Shown: positions 26,409-34,922 of the stretch, piece after piece | Numbering within the stretch: position 1 is the stretch's first letter | Layout of the letters: each line of letters opens with the position of its first letter | Origin: Bacillus sp. BA3 | Lineage (GTDB): Bacteria > Bacillota > Bacilli > Bacillales > DSM-1321 | Length of the DNA stretch: 64,000 nucleotides | Reading direction: 5' to 3' | NCBI GenBank assembly: GCA_002835675.1 | Contig: PIZR01000004.1 | Span: 87,381-151,380, forward strand | Program-made: the position numbers and the translations under genes | Notes under the pieces: model-generated | Databases searched by the model: none | Told to the model about the DNA's origin: nothing | What the model saw: only the letters and a program-made list of their open reading frames with translations

Positions 26409-27131
26409 TCATAAAGTCTCTTCATTCTCATTGAAAAACTTCTGTATTTGATAGGGGATTTTATAACGTTTTTCGGGCAGTATATAAGTCAGCTGCAAGT
26501 CTGCTTTTCTAGCCAGCTGGATTTGCCGATAAAGGGAGGCTTGCTCTTTCCGTAAGCTTCCAAAAACCTGAATCACTTTCATGGGGATATTCTCTGCGAT
26601 CATTGAATCTTCAGTGTCCAGTATATGCTGTTCACATTCTGCCGGATCGAGCTCATATGCAGCAGCGACCTCGGACAGCCACTTTTTATAGAAGAACTTA
26701 TTTTCCTTTTCTTTCTCCAGTTGTGCTTTCAAGGAAAAAACCGGATCTATCAACACGACGGACCGTATTTTATTACCAAGTTGATTCATTAACTTTAAGG
26801 CAAGGAGTGCGCCTGTCCCCTCTGCCAATATATGAACCCTTTGATTGATTATTTCTTTTTTCAAGAACAGAATATATAGGTTAAGGGAAAGCTCGAGTGC
26901 TTTAGGACTGCCCCAGTTGGCTCCATAAAAATTGGATGAAAATAGCGTGTATCCGTATTCCTTTAAATATTCCAATATCTGCAGCCTGCCAGGATGCTGC
27001 AGCCAAAAGCTGCTGTCTTTTTCGACAAAATGACTACGGTCTCCAATTACCATTACGGAAAAACCACTGGGCCGCTCTGGATAATAGATGATATTCCATT
27101 GGTCATCAATTTGAAAAGTTCGCTGTTCCAT
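26409..27131 (-). CDS. Alpha/beta-hydrolase-like protein (YjaU position)
   Basis: A 240-residue protein with an alpha/beta-hydrolase outline: GFSVMVIGDRSHFVE, a nucleophile-elbow-like VHILAEGTGALLALKL in which the elbow is GxGxG-like (EGTG) without an obvious Ser, and IRSVVLIDPVFS. The missing nucleophile Ser suggests it is not an ordinary esterase. It lies upstream of the epimerase-like gene with a 24-base gap from its extended frame, so the two are probably one operon, like yjaU-yjaV of B. subtilis. AAAGGAG precedes the ATG. Confidence 0.65.
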   Translation of the reverse strand: MEQRTFQIDDQWNIIYYPERPSGFSVMVIGDRSHFVEKDSSFWLQHPGRLQILEYLKEYGYTLFSSNFYGANWGSPKALELSLNLYILFLKKEIINQRVHILAEGTGALLALKLMNQLGNKIRSVVLIDPVFSLKAQLEKEKENKFFYKKWLSEVAAAYELDPAECEQHILDTEDSMIAENIPMKVIQVFGSLRKEQASLYRQIQLARKADLQLTYILPEKRYKIPYQIQKFFNENEETL

Positions 27132-27426
27132 CGTTCAAACTCCTTTAAGGAATATTACTACTACTATATTAATTTATGACGAAAAATAGAAAGGGTCAGT
27201 GGAAACGCCTAACTTCTTACTCTTAAATTAACCAAGCACGGAGTTTTTGCTTTTATTTTTCCTTATGATTTCCCTTTTGAAGTTTGAAACCAACTAGTCT
27301 GCCTGAAAAAGTTCTCTTATGAATTAATGTATTGAATTATTTAAAGGTTATTATTAAAAACACGTTTTAACTGTATATTAATTATGGTAAGATAAAAATG
27401 AATGTAGTGGAATGAGGTGAAATTCG

Positions 27427-27618
27427 ATGCGTTATGCTTGGACAATTTTTTGGACATTCTTATTAGTGCATATGACTGTATATGTTGTTTCTTCCATGAT
27501 CGGAGTTTCATACGATGCTGCGCAGGGAACGATTTTAGGATTAGCTGCTGCTATCCTGATTTGCATCATCCCGGCTATCATGCCTGCTGGGCCAGCTAAA
27601 GACTCTCATCAACATTAA
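27427..27618 (+). CDS. yjzD: YjzD-family small membrane protein (DUF2929)
   Basis: A 63-residue integral membrane protein with two helices (WTIFWTFLLVHMTVYVVSSM and GTILGLAAAILICIIPAIMP) and a short His-rich tail (DSHQH). It matches the DUF2929 family by length and pattern, and B. subtilis yjzD lies between yjzC and yjaU. Function unknown. GAGGTGAAATTCG precedes the ATG. A strong terminator follows. Confidence 0.82.
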   Translation: MRYAWTIFWTFLLVHMTVYVVSSMIGVSYDAAQGTILGLAAAILICIIPAIMPAGPAKDSHQH

Positions 27619-27623
27619 GAAGC

Positions 27624-27659
27624 AAAAGAGGACATCCTTTATAGGATGTCCTTTTTGTT
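27624..27659. terminator. Terminator after yjzD
   Basis: AGGACATCCT / AGGATGTCCT perfect stem with a 4-base loop, followed by TTTTTG; usable by clpB in the other direction. Confidence 0.9.
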
Positions 27660-27700
27660 ATACCGTACTTTGCTTACGGGTAAACTACATTTCAACGTTT

Positions 27701-30289
27701 TTATATGAGAACCAATTCATCATGATCATAATCAATCGTTATTCCTTCTTTAATCTCAACAGTCCCGGCAATGATTTTACGGGCGATTTTCGTTTCCAGA
27801 TGCTTTTGGATGAATCGCTTCAGCGGTCTTGCCCCATATACCGGATCATATCCTTGTTCCGCAATGAATTCCTTAGCCGCTTCAGTAACATTCAGATCTA
27901 TATTTTGTTCAGTTAACCTTACTTGTAATTGATGAACCATTTTATCTACGATTTCCACGATTTCTTGTTTCGTCAGAGGTTTGAATAAAACAATGTCATC
28001 AACGCGATTCAAAAATTCCGGACGGAAATGCCCTCTTAACTCTTTAAAGACCTGATCTTTTATTTCTTCTTCAATGCCGCCATCCACCCGGTTGGACTGC
28101 AATAAGAAATGGGATCCGATATTGGAAGTCATGATGATCACCGTATTTTTACAGTTGATTGTTCTTCCTTGGGAGTCGGTTATCCTTCCATCATCCAGCA
28201 TTTGCAGCAAAATATTGAAGACTTCCGGATGCGCCTTTTCAATTTCATCCAATAATATGACTGAATATGGGTTTCTCCTAACAGCCTCCGTAAGTTGGCC
28301 GCCTTCCTCAAATCCAACATATCCAGGAGGTGCACCAACAAGGCGGGACACTGAATGTTTCTCCATATATTCCGACATATCGATTCGAATCATATGTTCC
28401 TCACTATCGAATAACGTTTCTGCCAAAGCTTTTACCAATTCGGTTTTACCTACACCCGTTGGCCCAAGAAAAATGAATGAGCCGATTGGTCTGTTTGGAT
28501 CTTTAATTCCAGCCCTTGCTCTTAAAACAGCATCGGATACGAGTTCCACCGCTTCTCCTTGACCTATTACGCGTTCATGAAGGATATCAGATAGGCGAAG
28601 CAGCTTCTCCCTTTCACTTTCCACCAGCTTGCTAATCGGAATCCCCGTCCACCTTGCAACAATCGAGGCAATTTCCTCCTCCGTCACTTCCTGGCGAAGC
28701 AATCGTGATTCCTGTTTTTCCTTTTCCAATTCGTCTTCCATTGCGTCCAATTCTTTTTGAAGCTGCGGAATCCTTCCATGCCGAAGTTCAGCTGCCCGGT
28801 TAAGGTCATAGTCATTCTCTGCTTGTTCCAGTTCATGACGCAATTTCTCAAGCTCTTCACGTTGATCCTGCACCTTTTGAAGCGCTGATTTCTCCATTTG
28901 CCACTTCGATTTCATGCTATTCGCTTGATCCTGAAGTTCTGATAGTTCTTTTTGAAGCACTTCCAGTCTCGCCCTGCTTTGAGGGTCCTCCTCATTCTTC
29001 AAGGCGGCCTCTTCAATTTCAAGTTGCATGACTTTTCTCGTGATTTCATCCAACTCGGATGGCATTGAGTCGATTTCCATTCGGATCATCGCACATGCTT
29101 CATCCACAAGATCTATTGCTTTATCCGGTAAAAATCGCTCCGTTATATATCGGTTCGAAAGGACAGAGGCCGCAACGATCGCCCGATCGTGTATCCTGAC
29201 GCCATGGTGAATTTCAAACCGTTCCTTTAATCCCCGCAAAATTGAAATCGTATCTTCAACATCCGGTTCGGGAACCAGAACCTGTTGGAAACGGCGTTCC
29301 AGAGCCGGATCCTTTTCAATATATTGCCGATATTCATCAAGGGTCGTTGCACCGATACAATGCAGCTCACCGCGTGCAAGCATCGGCTTTAACATATTTC
29401 CGGCATCAAGTGCGCCATCCGTTCTTCCTGCACCGACAATTGTGTGCAATTCATCAATGAATAATAGAATTTTACCGTCACTCTTCTTAATCTCATTCAA
29501 GACCGCTTTTAGGCGTTCCTCAAATTCACCGCGGAATTTGGCGCCAGCGACAAGCGCACTCATATCCAGTGAAAAAACGGTCTTGTCCTTTAATCCCTCA
29601 GGCACATCCTTCCTGACTATCCTTTGTGCCAGCCCCTCGACGATGGCTGTTTTACCTACTCCGGGTTCTCCTATTAATACAGGATTATTTTTCGTTTTAC
29701 GTGAAAGGATCCGGATGACGTTACGGATTTCCGTATCACGGCCGATTACGGGGTCGACATTCCCCGATTTAACCTCAGCAACGAGATCTCTCCCGTATTT
29801 TTTCAGTACTTCATAAGTGCTTTCAGGATTTTGACTAGTCACTCGCTGATTCCCCCTTATATCGTTTATTACCTGTTTTGCTTTATCATAATCAATTCCA
29901 TATGATGAAAAAAGCCTGTTCACATTCGTTTTATTGTCCTGCAGCGACGCAAGGAGTATATGTTCGACAGATAAGTATTCATCCTCCCACATCTGCATTT
30001 CCTTTTCGGCAGCCGTCAACATTTGCTGCAGGGAGGATGACATGTAAACCTGGGAAACACTCCCGCTCACTTCCGGTAATCGATCCAGTTCCTTATTTAG
30101 CTCTATATCAAATAGATTCATCGGTTTACCAGATTCCGATAAAATCCTGATTAATAAACTTTCATCCTGTTCCATTAATGTTTTTAATAAATGAAGCTCC
30201 GTCAGCTCGGGATTCCCTCTATCTTTGGCTAGCTCCTGGCCGCCGATGAACGCCTGTTGGGTTCTCTCCGTCATTTTATTAATATCCAT
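27701..30289 (-). CDS. clpB: ATP-dependent disaggregase ClpB
   Basis: ClpB is a hexameric AAA+ chaperone that, with DnaK, dissolves protein aggregates after heat shock. It has 862 residues: N-terminal Clp repeat domain (about 1-145), first AAA+ module with Walker [14 protein letters not shown] (about 203) and [13 protein letters not shown], a coiled-coil middle domain (about 405-525, [22 protein letters not shown]), and second AAA+ module with [14 protein letters not shown] (about 600) and the arginine-finger region. There is no ClpP-binding tripeptide, as expected for ClpB. The ATG at 30289 follows GGGAGG. A CtsR operator lies 47 bp upstream. B. subtilis 168 lacks clpB, so this marks a difference from that species. 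Confidence 0.97.
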   Translation of the reverse strand: MDINKMTERTQQAFIGGQELAKDRGNPELTELHLLKTLMEQDESLLIRILSESGKPMNLFDIELNKELDRLPEVSGSVSQVYMSSSLQQMLTAAEKEMQMWEDEYLSVEHILLASLQDNKTNVNRLFSSYGIDYDKAKQVINDIRGNQRVTSQNPESTYEVLKKYGRDLVAEVKSGNVDPVIGRDTEIRNVIRILSRKTKNNPVLIGEPGVGKTAIVEGLAQRIVRKDVPEGLKDKTVFSLDMSALVAGAKFRGEFEERLKAVLNEIKKSDGKILLFIDELHTIVGAGRTDGALDAGNMLKPMLARGELHCIGATTLDEYRQYIEKDPALERRFQQVLVPEPDVEDTISILRGLKERFEIHHGVRIHDRAIVAASVLSNRYITERFLPDKAIDLVDEACAMIRMEIDSMPSELDEITRKVMQLEIEEAALKNEEDPQSRARLEVLQKELSELQDQANSMKSKWQMEKSALQKVQDQREELEKLRHELEQAENDYDLNRAAELRHGRIPQLQKELDAMEDELEKEKQESRLLRQEVTEEEIASIVARWTGIPISKLVESEREKLLRLSDILHERVIGQGEAVELVSDAVLRARAGIKDPNRPIGSFIFLGPTGVGKTELVKALAETLFDSEEHMIRIDMSEYMEKHSVSRLVGAPPGYVGFEEGGQLTEAVRRNPYSVILLDEIEKAHPEVFNILLQMLDDGRITDSQGRTINCKNTVIIMTSNIGSHFLLQSNRVDGGIEEEIKDQVFKELRGHFRPEFLNRVDDIVLFKPLTKQEIVEIVDKMVHQLQVRLTEQNIDLNVTEAAKEFIAEQGYDPVYGARPLKRFIQKHLETKIARKIIAGTVEIKEGITIDYDHDELVLI

Positions 30290-30335
30290 CTTAAAACCTC
30301 CCATTCATCTATATCATGAACGAATTCCCACTCGG

Positions 30336-30352
30336 TTTGACCAAATTTGACC
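30336..30352 (-). promoter_or_regulatory. CtsR operator of clpB
   Basis: On the minus strand GGTCAAATTTGGTCAAA matches the CtsR direct heptad repeat (A/GGTCAAA-NAN-A/GGTCAAA) with both heptads perfect and 3-bp spacing. It lies 47-63 bp upstream of the clpB start codon. No HrcA CIRCE element is seen. Confidence 0.9.
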
Positions 30353-30426
30353 TTTATATTTTCATTATACTTCTAATTTTCCCCATGTAAAGAAAAGTTA
30401 CTAAAAATGCAGGAGTATGGAAAATA

Positions 30427-30474
30427 AACGGAAAAAACCTTTCTTCATATAGAAGAAAGGCTTTTTCCGTTTGT
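30427..30474. terminator. Strong terminator of the gentisate operon
   Basis: AAACGGAAAAA-CCTTTCTTC pairs with GAAGAAAGG-CTTTTTCCGTTT around ATATA. It stands between the end of the hydroxylase gene (beyond the repeat at 30481) and the clpB promoter. Confidence 0.85.
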
Positions 30475-30480
30475 ACAATT

Positions 30481-30580
30481 TGGTTGATTTCCTATCCAGG
30501 CACTCGCTTTCCGCGGGAGGTCCGGGAGCCCCCTCGGCGCCTTTACGCCTGCAGGGTCTCGTACACCCGCTCCAATGATC
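30481..30580. repeat. Bacillaceae dispersed intergenic repeat, degenerate copy
   Basis: GC-rich block with CACTCGCTTTCCGCGGGAGG, GAGCCCCCTCGGCGCCTTTA and GCAGGGTCTCGTACACCCGC in order, between an AT-rich terminator and the hydroxylase stop codon. It has the layout of a non-coding repeat that I recognise from many Bacillus intergenic regions. A related, more diverged copy is at 16211-16330. No reading frame of note crosses it. Confidence 0.65.
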
Positions 30581-30620
30581 TTTGTTCTAACTTTTAGATG
30601 CATGGATGAAACAAAACGGA

Positions 30621-31823
30621 TTATGCTTTCACGGCCGTTTTATTATAACCATGAAATTCATCGATGAATTGGAAATCCTTATCCGTCCGACCTGCAAGGA
30701 TCGTATCTCGGAGCAGAATGCCTGCATCGGTCGTGTTGTGGATGATTTCCCCCCACATTCTTGCGCTCGATTGAACATTAGCCGTGCGCGGTATGCGTTC
30801 CTCTTGATATTCCAAAAATGCCTGTTCAATGTCATTCCCATGCTTATGAAGCATATCCGACAAATAAGCTGCATCTTCTAAAGCCTGGCAAGCTCCTTGT
30901 GCCAAGTATTGAAGCATCGGATGTGCCGCATCTCCCATAAGCGTAATTCTTCCTTTTGTCCAATTATCAATTGGTAAACGGTCATACATTGGCCAACGGC
31001 GTTGCCTTTGAATGAATGAAATCGCATTCTGAACAAGCTCACAAGTTCCGGCAAACACACGGTCCATTTCTTCCGGGGTTCCCCATTGATCTGTTTTTTC
31101 GTTTTCTTCCGTATATTGAGAACTTTTGAAGACCACTACTTGGTTGTACAGTTCTCCCCTTCTAACCGGATATTGAACAAGATGAAGGTCTGGGCCAATC
31201 CACATATAAACATCATCTAAATCTCCATGGCTCGTAACCTCTTCCATCGGGATCGCTCCCCTGTATGCAACATATTGTGAGCAGACCGGCTGATCTTCCA
31301 CAAAAAGTTTCCGTGCCTTGGACCATAATCCATCGGCTCCAATGACAGCAGTTCCTGAATGTTGGGACCCGTTGGCAGAAGTAACCGTCACTTCACCTTC
31401 ATTTTCTACTGTCTCAATAATGGTTTGATTCGTAACCAGTTCGATATACGGGTTCTTTTCACATGCTTCAGCCAGTACTTTATGCAAATCGGACCGATGC
31501 AAAACAACATATGGAGCTCCATATCTTTCTTTATAAACATCACCTAAATCCAAAGCGGAAAGCTCTTTTCCGGAAAATGCATCCATCAGCACCAACCTTT
31601 TTGGAAATACTGCAATTTCATTGATTTTATCCATGACGCCTAAACGCTGCAAGACGTTGGTGGCATTTGCTGCGAGCTGAATGCCTGCACCGATTTCGCC
31701 AAACTCGGGAGCTTGTTCAAGGACTTTTACATACTGTTTTGTTTCTGCGATTCCTAAAGCAGTTGCCAATCCGCCAATTCCCCCACCGATAACGATGAAT
31801 GGTTTATTTTCTGTGTACATCAT
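30621..31823 (-). CDS. FAD-dependent aromatic hydroxylase, probably 3-hydroxybenzoate 6-hydroxylase
   Basis: A flavoprotein monooxygenase of the salicylate hydroxylase/UbiH type, 400 residues. The FAD-binding GxGxxG is in FIVIGGGIGGLATALGIAE (about 9-27), the DG motif in TAVIGADGLWSKAR (about 155-168) and the GD motif in RITLMGDAAHPMLQYLAQGACQALEDA (about 288-314). Sequence alone does not separate salicylate 1-hydroxylase from 3-hydroxybenzoate 6-hydroxylase, but the next genes upstream use gentisate, so making gentisate from 3-hydroxybenzoate is the consistent reading. It is the last gene of the operon, 123 bp after the dioxygenase gene, with a cre site in that gap. Confidence 0.82.
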   Translation of the reverse strand: MMYTENKPFIVIGGGIGGLATALGIAETKQYVKVLEQAPEFGEIGAGIQLAANATNVLQRLGVMDKINEIAVFPKRLVLMDAFSGKELSALDLGDVYKERYGAPYVVLHRSDLHKVLAEACEKNPYIELVTNQTIIETVENEGEVTVTSANGSQHSGTAVIGADGLWSKARKLFVEDQPVCSQYVAYRGAIPMEEVTSHGDLDDVYMWIGPDLHLVQYPVRRGELYNQVVVFKSSQYTEENEKTDQWGTPEEMDRVFAGTCELVQNAISFIQRQRRWPMYDRLPIDNWTKGRITLMGDAAHPMLQYLAQGACQALEDAAYLSDMLHKHGNDIEQAFLEYQEERIPRTANVQSSARMWGEIIHNTTDAGILLRDTILAGRTDKDFQFIDEFHGYNKTAVKA

Positions 31824-31872
31824 AAATTCCCCCTATATTAGTTGCTATTAGCCAATGTTGCGGACCACACAC

Positions 31873-31886
31873 AGTAAGCGTTTTCA
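31873..31886 (-). promoter_or_regulatory. CcpA cre site within the gentisate operon
   Basis: On the minus strand TGAAAACGCTTACT fits the catabolite-responsive element consensus TGWAARCGYTWNCW at all fixed positions. It lies 50-63 bp upstream of the hydroxylase start codon, in the only sizeable gap of the operon. It would let CcpA block an internal promoter or transcription into the hydroxylase gene when good sugars are present. Confidence 0.7.
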
Positions 31887-31946
31887 TTCGACTGGCATTC
31901 CATATATTCATCAGGACCTAAGCTGAAGATTCCATACAGATTATTT

Positions 31947-33059
31947 TCAAACCAAAACAGGCTTGAATTCACTTTCAACCTTTTGGTAACCATTGTTTGC
32001 GTCTAATGCCTGTTGCTGCTCCAAATCGAATCTCTCCATTATTGGTAGGTCGTTTACCGAGAATAAGTAAGAATCCGCTTCTGCAACGTGCTCATGCCAT
32101 GCCCAATTTGGAACGACGAAATAATCTCCCTTGGACCAGTCAAAGCGCACTCCATTAATGACCGTATAGCCTGATCCTTGGTGCACTTGATATATTGTGG
32201 AATGGGTATGGCGATGTGCTTTCGTATGGAAACCTTTCGGAAGCTTCTGCATCCATGCCCCCATCGTCGGATTGGCCGTTTGGCCATTTGATGGATTGAT
32301 ATATTCAACGGCGAAACCATCATATGGGTCCGGTTCGAAATTCATTAATCCTTCTATCGCTGCTTTGGTCCCTTTCCACTTGTAGTTGGCAAGCGGTGCC
32401 ACTTGTGAATAACGGTCGGATACTGGACGAACCATTCCGCCTTGATAACGGAGCTCTGAAAAATTATCGGGCCGTTTAGGCGTTTCAATCCGATCAGGAT
32501 ATGGTTCAAAGAAAGTGCCGCCTATGGAGTAGATGGTTGGGATATCAAGGGCATCCATCCAAATCATCGGTTTATCGCCAACATGTCCATGACCATGCCA
32601 TAGGTTTTTAGGCGTGATCAAGAAATCTCCTTCTTCCATGAAGATCCTTTCTCCCTGCACGATGGAGTAGGCACCTTCACCATTCGTGATGAAACGAAGT
32701 GCACTTTGGGAGTGACGGTGGGAAGGGGCCACTTCACCTGGCAGCAATAGCTGGACCGCTGCATATAGCGTTTGTGTTGTCGAAGCCCATCCCCAAGGCT
32801 GACGATAAGTGAGTCCAGGATTCTGAAAATAAATGGCCCTGCGCTCCCCGCCTCGGTCAGGTGTGAATATTTCAGCTGCTTCCATCAATTTTTTTGTCAA
32901 AAGCTCTTCTTTCCATAAATAAGCATGCGCATGAGGTTTAGGTTCATGGTCCATCAGAGCGGGAATGGCTTCCCACAGCGGCCCAAGGTTATACTGCTGA
33001 ATATCCTTTGTAAAATCTTTTACGATTGTACTATTCATGTATTCCGATTTTTCAGCCAT
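31947..33059 (-). CDS. Gentisate 1,2-dioxygenase
   Basis: This Fe(II) ring-cleavage dioxygenase of the bicupin class opens gentisate to maleylpyruvate. The 370-residue protein has an N-terminal cupin with the iron-binding SHRHSQSALRFITNGEGAYSIVQGER (about 118-143) and FLITPKNLWHGHGHVGDKPMIWMDALDIP (about 148-176), and a second cupin (about 270-345: KAHRHTHSTIYQVHQGSGYTVING, PNWAWHEHV). Length and motifs fit the NagI/SdgD family well. Only a weak ribosome binding site (AGTAGGGAT) is present. It follows the DinB-fold gene by 30 bp. Confidence 0.93.
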   Translation of the reverse strand: MAEKSEYMNSTIVKDFTKDIQQYNLGPLWEAIPALMDHEPKPHAHAYLWKEELLTKKLMEAAEIFTPDRGGERRAIYFQNPGLTYRQPWGWASTTQTLYAAVQLLLPGEVAPSHRHSQSALRFITNGEGAYSIVQGERIFMEEGDFLITPKNLWHGHGHVGDKPMIWMDALDIPTIYSIGGTFFEPYPDRIETPKRPDNFSELRYQGGMVRPVSDRYSQVAPLANYKWKGTKAAIEGLMNFEPDPYDGFAVEYINPSNGQTANPTMGAWMQKLPKGFHTKAHRHTHSTIYQVHQGSGYTVINGVRFDWSKGDYFVVPNWAWHEHVAEADSYLFSVNDLPIMERFDLEQQQALDANNGYQKVESEFKPVLV

Positions 33060-33089
33060 ATTAATCCCTACTTTCTTTTTTATCTTGCC

Positions 33090-33581
33090 TCACTGGATTT
33101 TAGAAAGATTTCGCTTTATTTGATCATAGTGTCCTGAAACATGCTCATCGATGAAGTGATCGACAATATAAGAAACTGGTTTGTTTCCGAATTTAGCGAA
33201 ATTCCGGTGTGGCGATTCTTTGGATAGTGTTTCTTCATCTAAATTCCCGAGACTGCTCTCCACTTTATATTTAAGCTCCTCCACTTGCTTCATGACATCT
33301 TCGACAGCAAGTTTGTCTGTATCGGTGACTGCTGCCAAACGGGCTGGATCTTGCAATCCACGCCCCCATTCGGCTCCTGGCATCGCTATTACAGTTTCCA
33401 CTTCACCTAACCAATAAGGAATGGCTTCAGCTAAATGGGAAAGTATCTGCATGATTGACCATTCATCCTCTGCTGGTTTAAATCGAATCGTTTCTTCCGG
33501 TAGGTTTGCCGCTGTCTCAAGAATGTGGTCGATTGATTGTTGAACCGATTGGATTGATGTCCCGATTTCCTGATAAGCCAT
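33090..33581 (-). CDS. DinB-fold protein, candidate thiol-dependent maleylpyruvate isomerase
   Basis: A 163-residue four-helix protein of the DinB/YfiT superfamily. The metal-binding His triad is visible: His49 (MQILSHLAEAIPYW), His147 and His151 (DEHVSGHYDQI). Many members are thiol-S-transferases, and the mycothiol-dependent maleylpyruvate isomerase of actinobacteria has this fold. Here the gene sits exactly between the genes for the enzyme that makes maleylpyruvate and the one that hydrolyses fumarylpyruvate, and no zeta-class GST isomerase is present. A bacillithiol-dependent maleylpyruvate isomerase is therefore the best hypothesis. The ATG at 33581 follows GGGAGGG and is one base after the stop codon of the hydrolase gene. 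Confidence 0.75.
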   Translation of the reverse strand: MAYQEIGTSIQSVQQSIDHILETAANLPEETIRFKPAEDEWSIMQILSHLAEAIPYWLGEVETVIAMPGAEWGRGLQDPARLAAVTDTDKLAVEDVMKQVEELKYKVESSLGNLDEETLSKESPHRNFAKFGNKPVSYIVDHFIDEHVSGHYDQIKRNLSKIQ

Positions 33582-33582
33582 T

Positions 33583-34530
33583 TTATTTTCCCTCCCCGAC
33601 ACGTCGCACACGGTTTTCAAGATAACCTATTTTGTCTATTTCGATTTTGACAACGTCACCATCTTTTAAGAACACTTGTGGATCACGTGCTACTCCTACC
33701 CCACCCGGTGTTCCTGTGAGGACGATGTCACCTGGTTCAAGAGTCATTAAGTTCGATAAGAATTCAACTAGATACTTCACATCGAATACGAAGTTGGATG
33801 TATTCGTTTTTTGGCGTTCTTCACCATTTACCGTTAATCGGACATTTAAGCCAGATGGATCGGAAAGTTCATCGGAAGTGACTAACCAAGGCCCCATCGG
33901 AGCGCTTCCTTCAACCGTTTTCCCTTGTAGCCACTCAAGTGTGCGCCGCTGGATATCACGGTAAGTGACATCATTCGCAATTGTATAACCAGCTACATAA
34001 TCAAGAGCATCTTCTTTAGAAACATTACGTGCCCTTTGTCCGACTACAAAAGCGAATTCCGCTTCATAATCCAGTTGTTCAGAGATTGGGAAAAACGGTA
34101 TATCATCCTGGGGACCGATTACTGTATTGGCGAACTTTGCGAATACCACAGGGAATGGCGGCAGTTCACGCCCCATTTCAGCAATGTGCTCACGGTAGTT
34201 ATGTCCGACACAAATAATTTTGCTTGGCTTTTGGACAGGGGCCTCAAGCTTTATATTTTCAATTTCATGTACCAATTTATGTCTGAAGGAATCACGATTG
34301 TTAATAGCGTAGTCCGCAGCCTTTCGCGCTATGGAAAGGCTTTCATTCCCTCCCTGTAAAAACTCCTCCATTGTTGCAGGGACATACGCGTCAGCGATTT
34401 GTTCACTGCGAAGTTTCCCCTCGCTTTCAAGAAGCGCTTGATAGGCATAGTTCAAGTCAACTACTACATTATTCGGGTAAATAGCACCAATACGTTTAAA
34501 GCCTTGACTGCTGAAAGTTACTAATTTCAT
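33583..34530 (-). CDS. Fumarylpyruvate hydrolase, FAH family
   Basis: This enzyme of the fumarylacetoacetate hydrolase superfamily cleaves fumarylpyruvate to fumarate and pyruvate (or related 2-keto acids). In 315 residues the C-terminal FAH fold is clear: PSKIICVGHNYREHIAEMG (about 104), the metal-binding LDYEAEFAFVVG with its Glu pair (about 149-160), GYTIANDVTYRDIQRR and GDIVLTGTPGGVGVARDP (about 272-290). It is the first gene of the gentisate operon, reading away from the IclR-type regulator. Operon context favours fumarylpyruvate over other FAH substrates. Confidence 0.88.
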   Translation of the reverse strand: MKLVTFSSQGFKRIGAIYPNNVVVDLNYAYQALLESEGKLRSEQIADAYVPATMEEFLQGGNESLSIARKAADYAINNRDSFRHKLVHEIENIKLEAPVQKPSKIICVGHNYREHIAEMGRELPPFPVVFAKFANTVIGPQDDIPFFPISEQLDYEAEFAFVVGQRARNVSKEDALDYVAGYTIANDVTYRDIQRRTLEWLQGKTVEGSAPMGPWLVTSDELSDPSGLNVRLTVNGEERQKTNTSNFVFDVKYLVEFLSNLMTLEPGDIVLTGTPGGVGVARDPQVFLKDGDVVKIEIDKIGYLENRVRRVGEGK

Positions 34531-34922
34531 ATTTCATTCTCCTTTATTTATCTGGATTTTTTTAATACCTCTTTTTGATGCCACCATCCTGATTCAGCTG
34601 GATTCGCTTCGAATACCAGTATTTGAATGACTGTACATCTTCTTGATTCCACTTATAGATAACAATGTTCACTATTTATATAAATGATAACTCAATTTTC
34701 GGAATATTGTCAAGAAAGTATTGCAAATTTTTGTACAAATGTTATCATCTACACCATTATCAGCACTTCGGAATCAATAAAAACTGTGCTAAAGTTATTT
34801 TTTTAATAGAAAAGGATATTGATAGATTCAAGCAGCCGGCGGTTTTTCTGCTAATTTTCATTTAAATTTTACAGATTCTGATATACTAGACCTAAATTAA
34901 AACAGATTAGGGAGATTGATTT
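34531..34922. promoter_or_regulatory. Divergent control region of the gentisate operon and its IclR regulator
   Basis: This 392-bp AT-rich region separates the operon from the regulator. An imperfect dyad, GTTCACTATTT with AAATGATAAC (34667-34691), and nearby repeats of GATAAC/GTTATC are candidates for the IclR-type operator. No -35/-10 pair is outstanding. No coding signal is seen. Confidence 0.4.

Noticed and set aside
33583-34530. Fumarylacetoacetase of tyrosine breakdown
   Set aside because: The gene lies in a gentisate operon with no homogentisate pathway genes, so fumarylpyruvate is the better substrate call.
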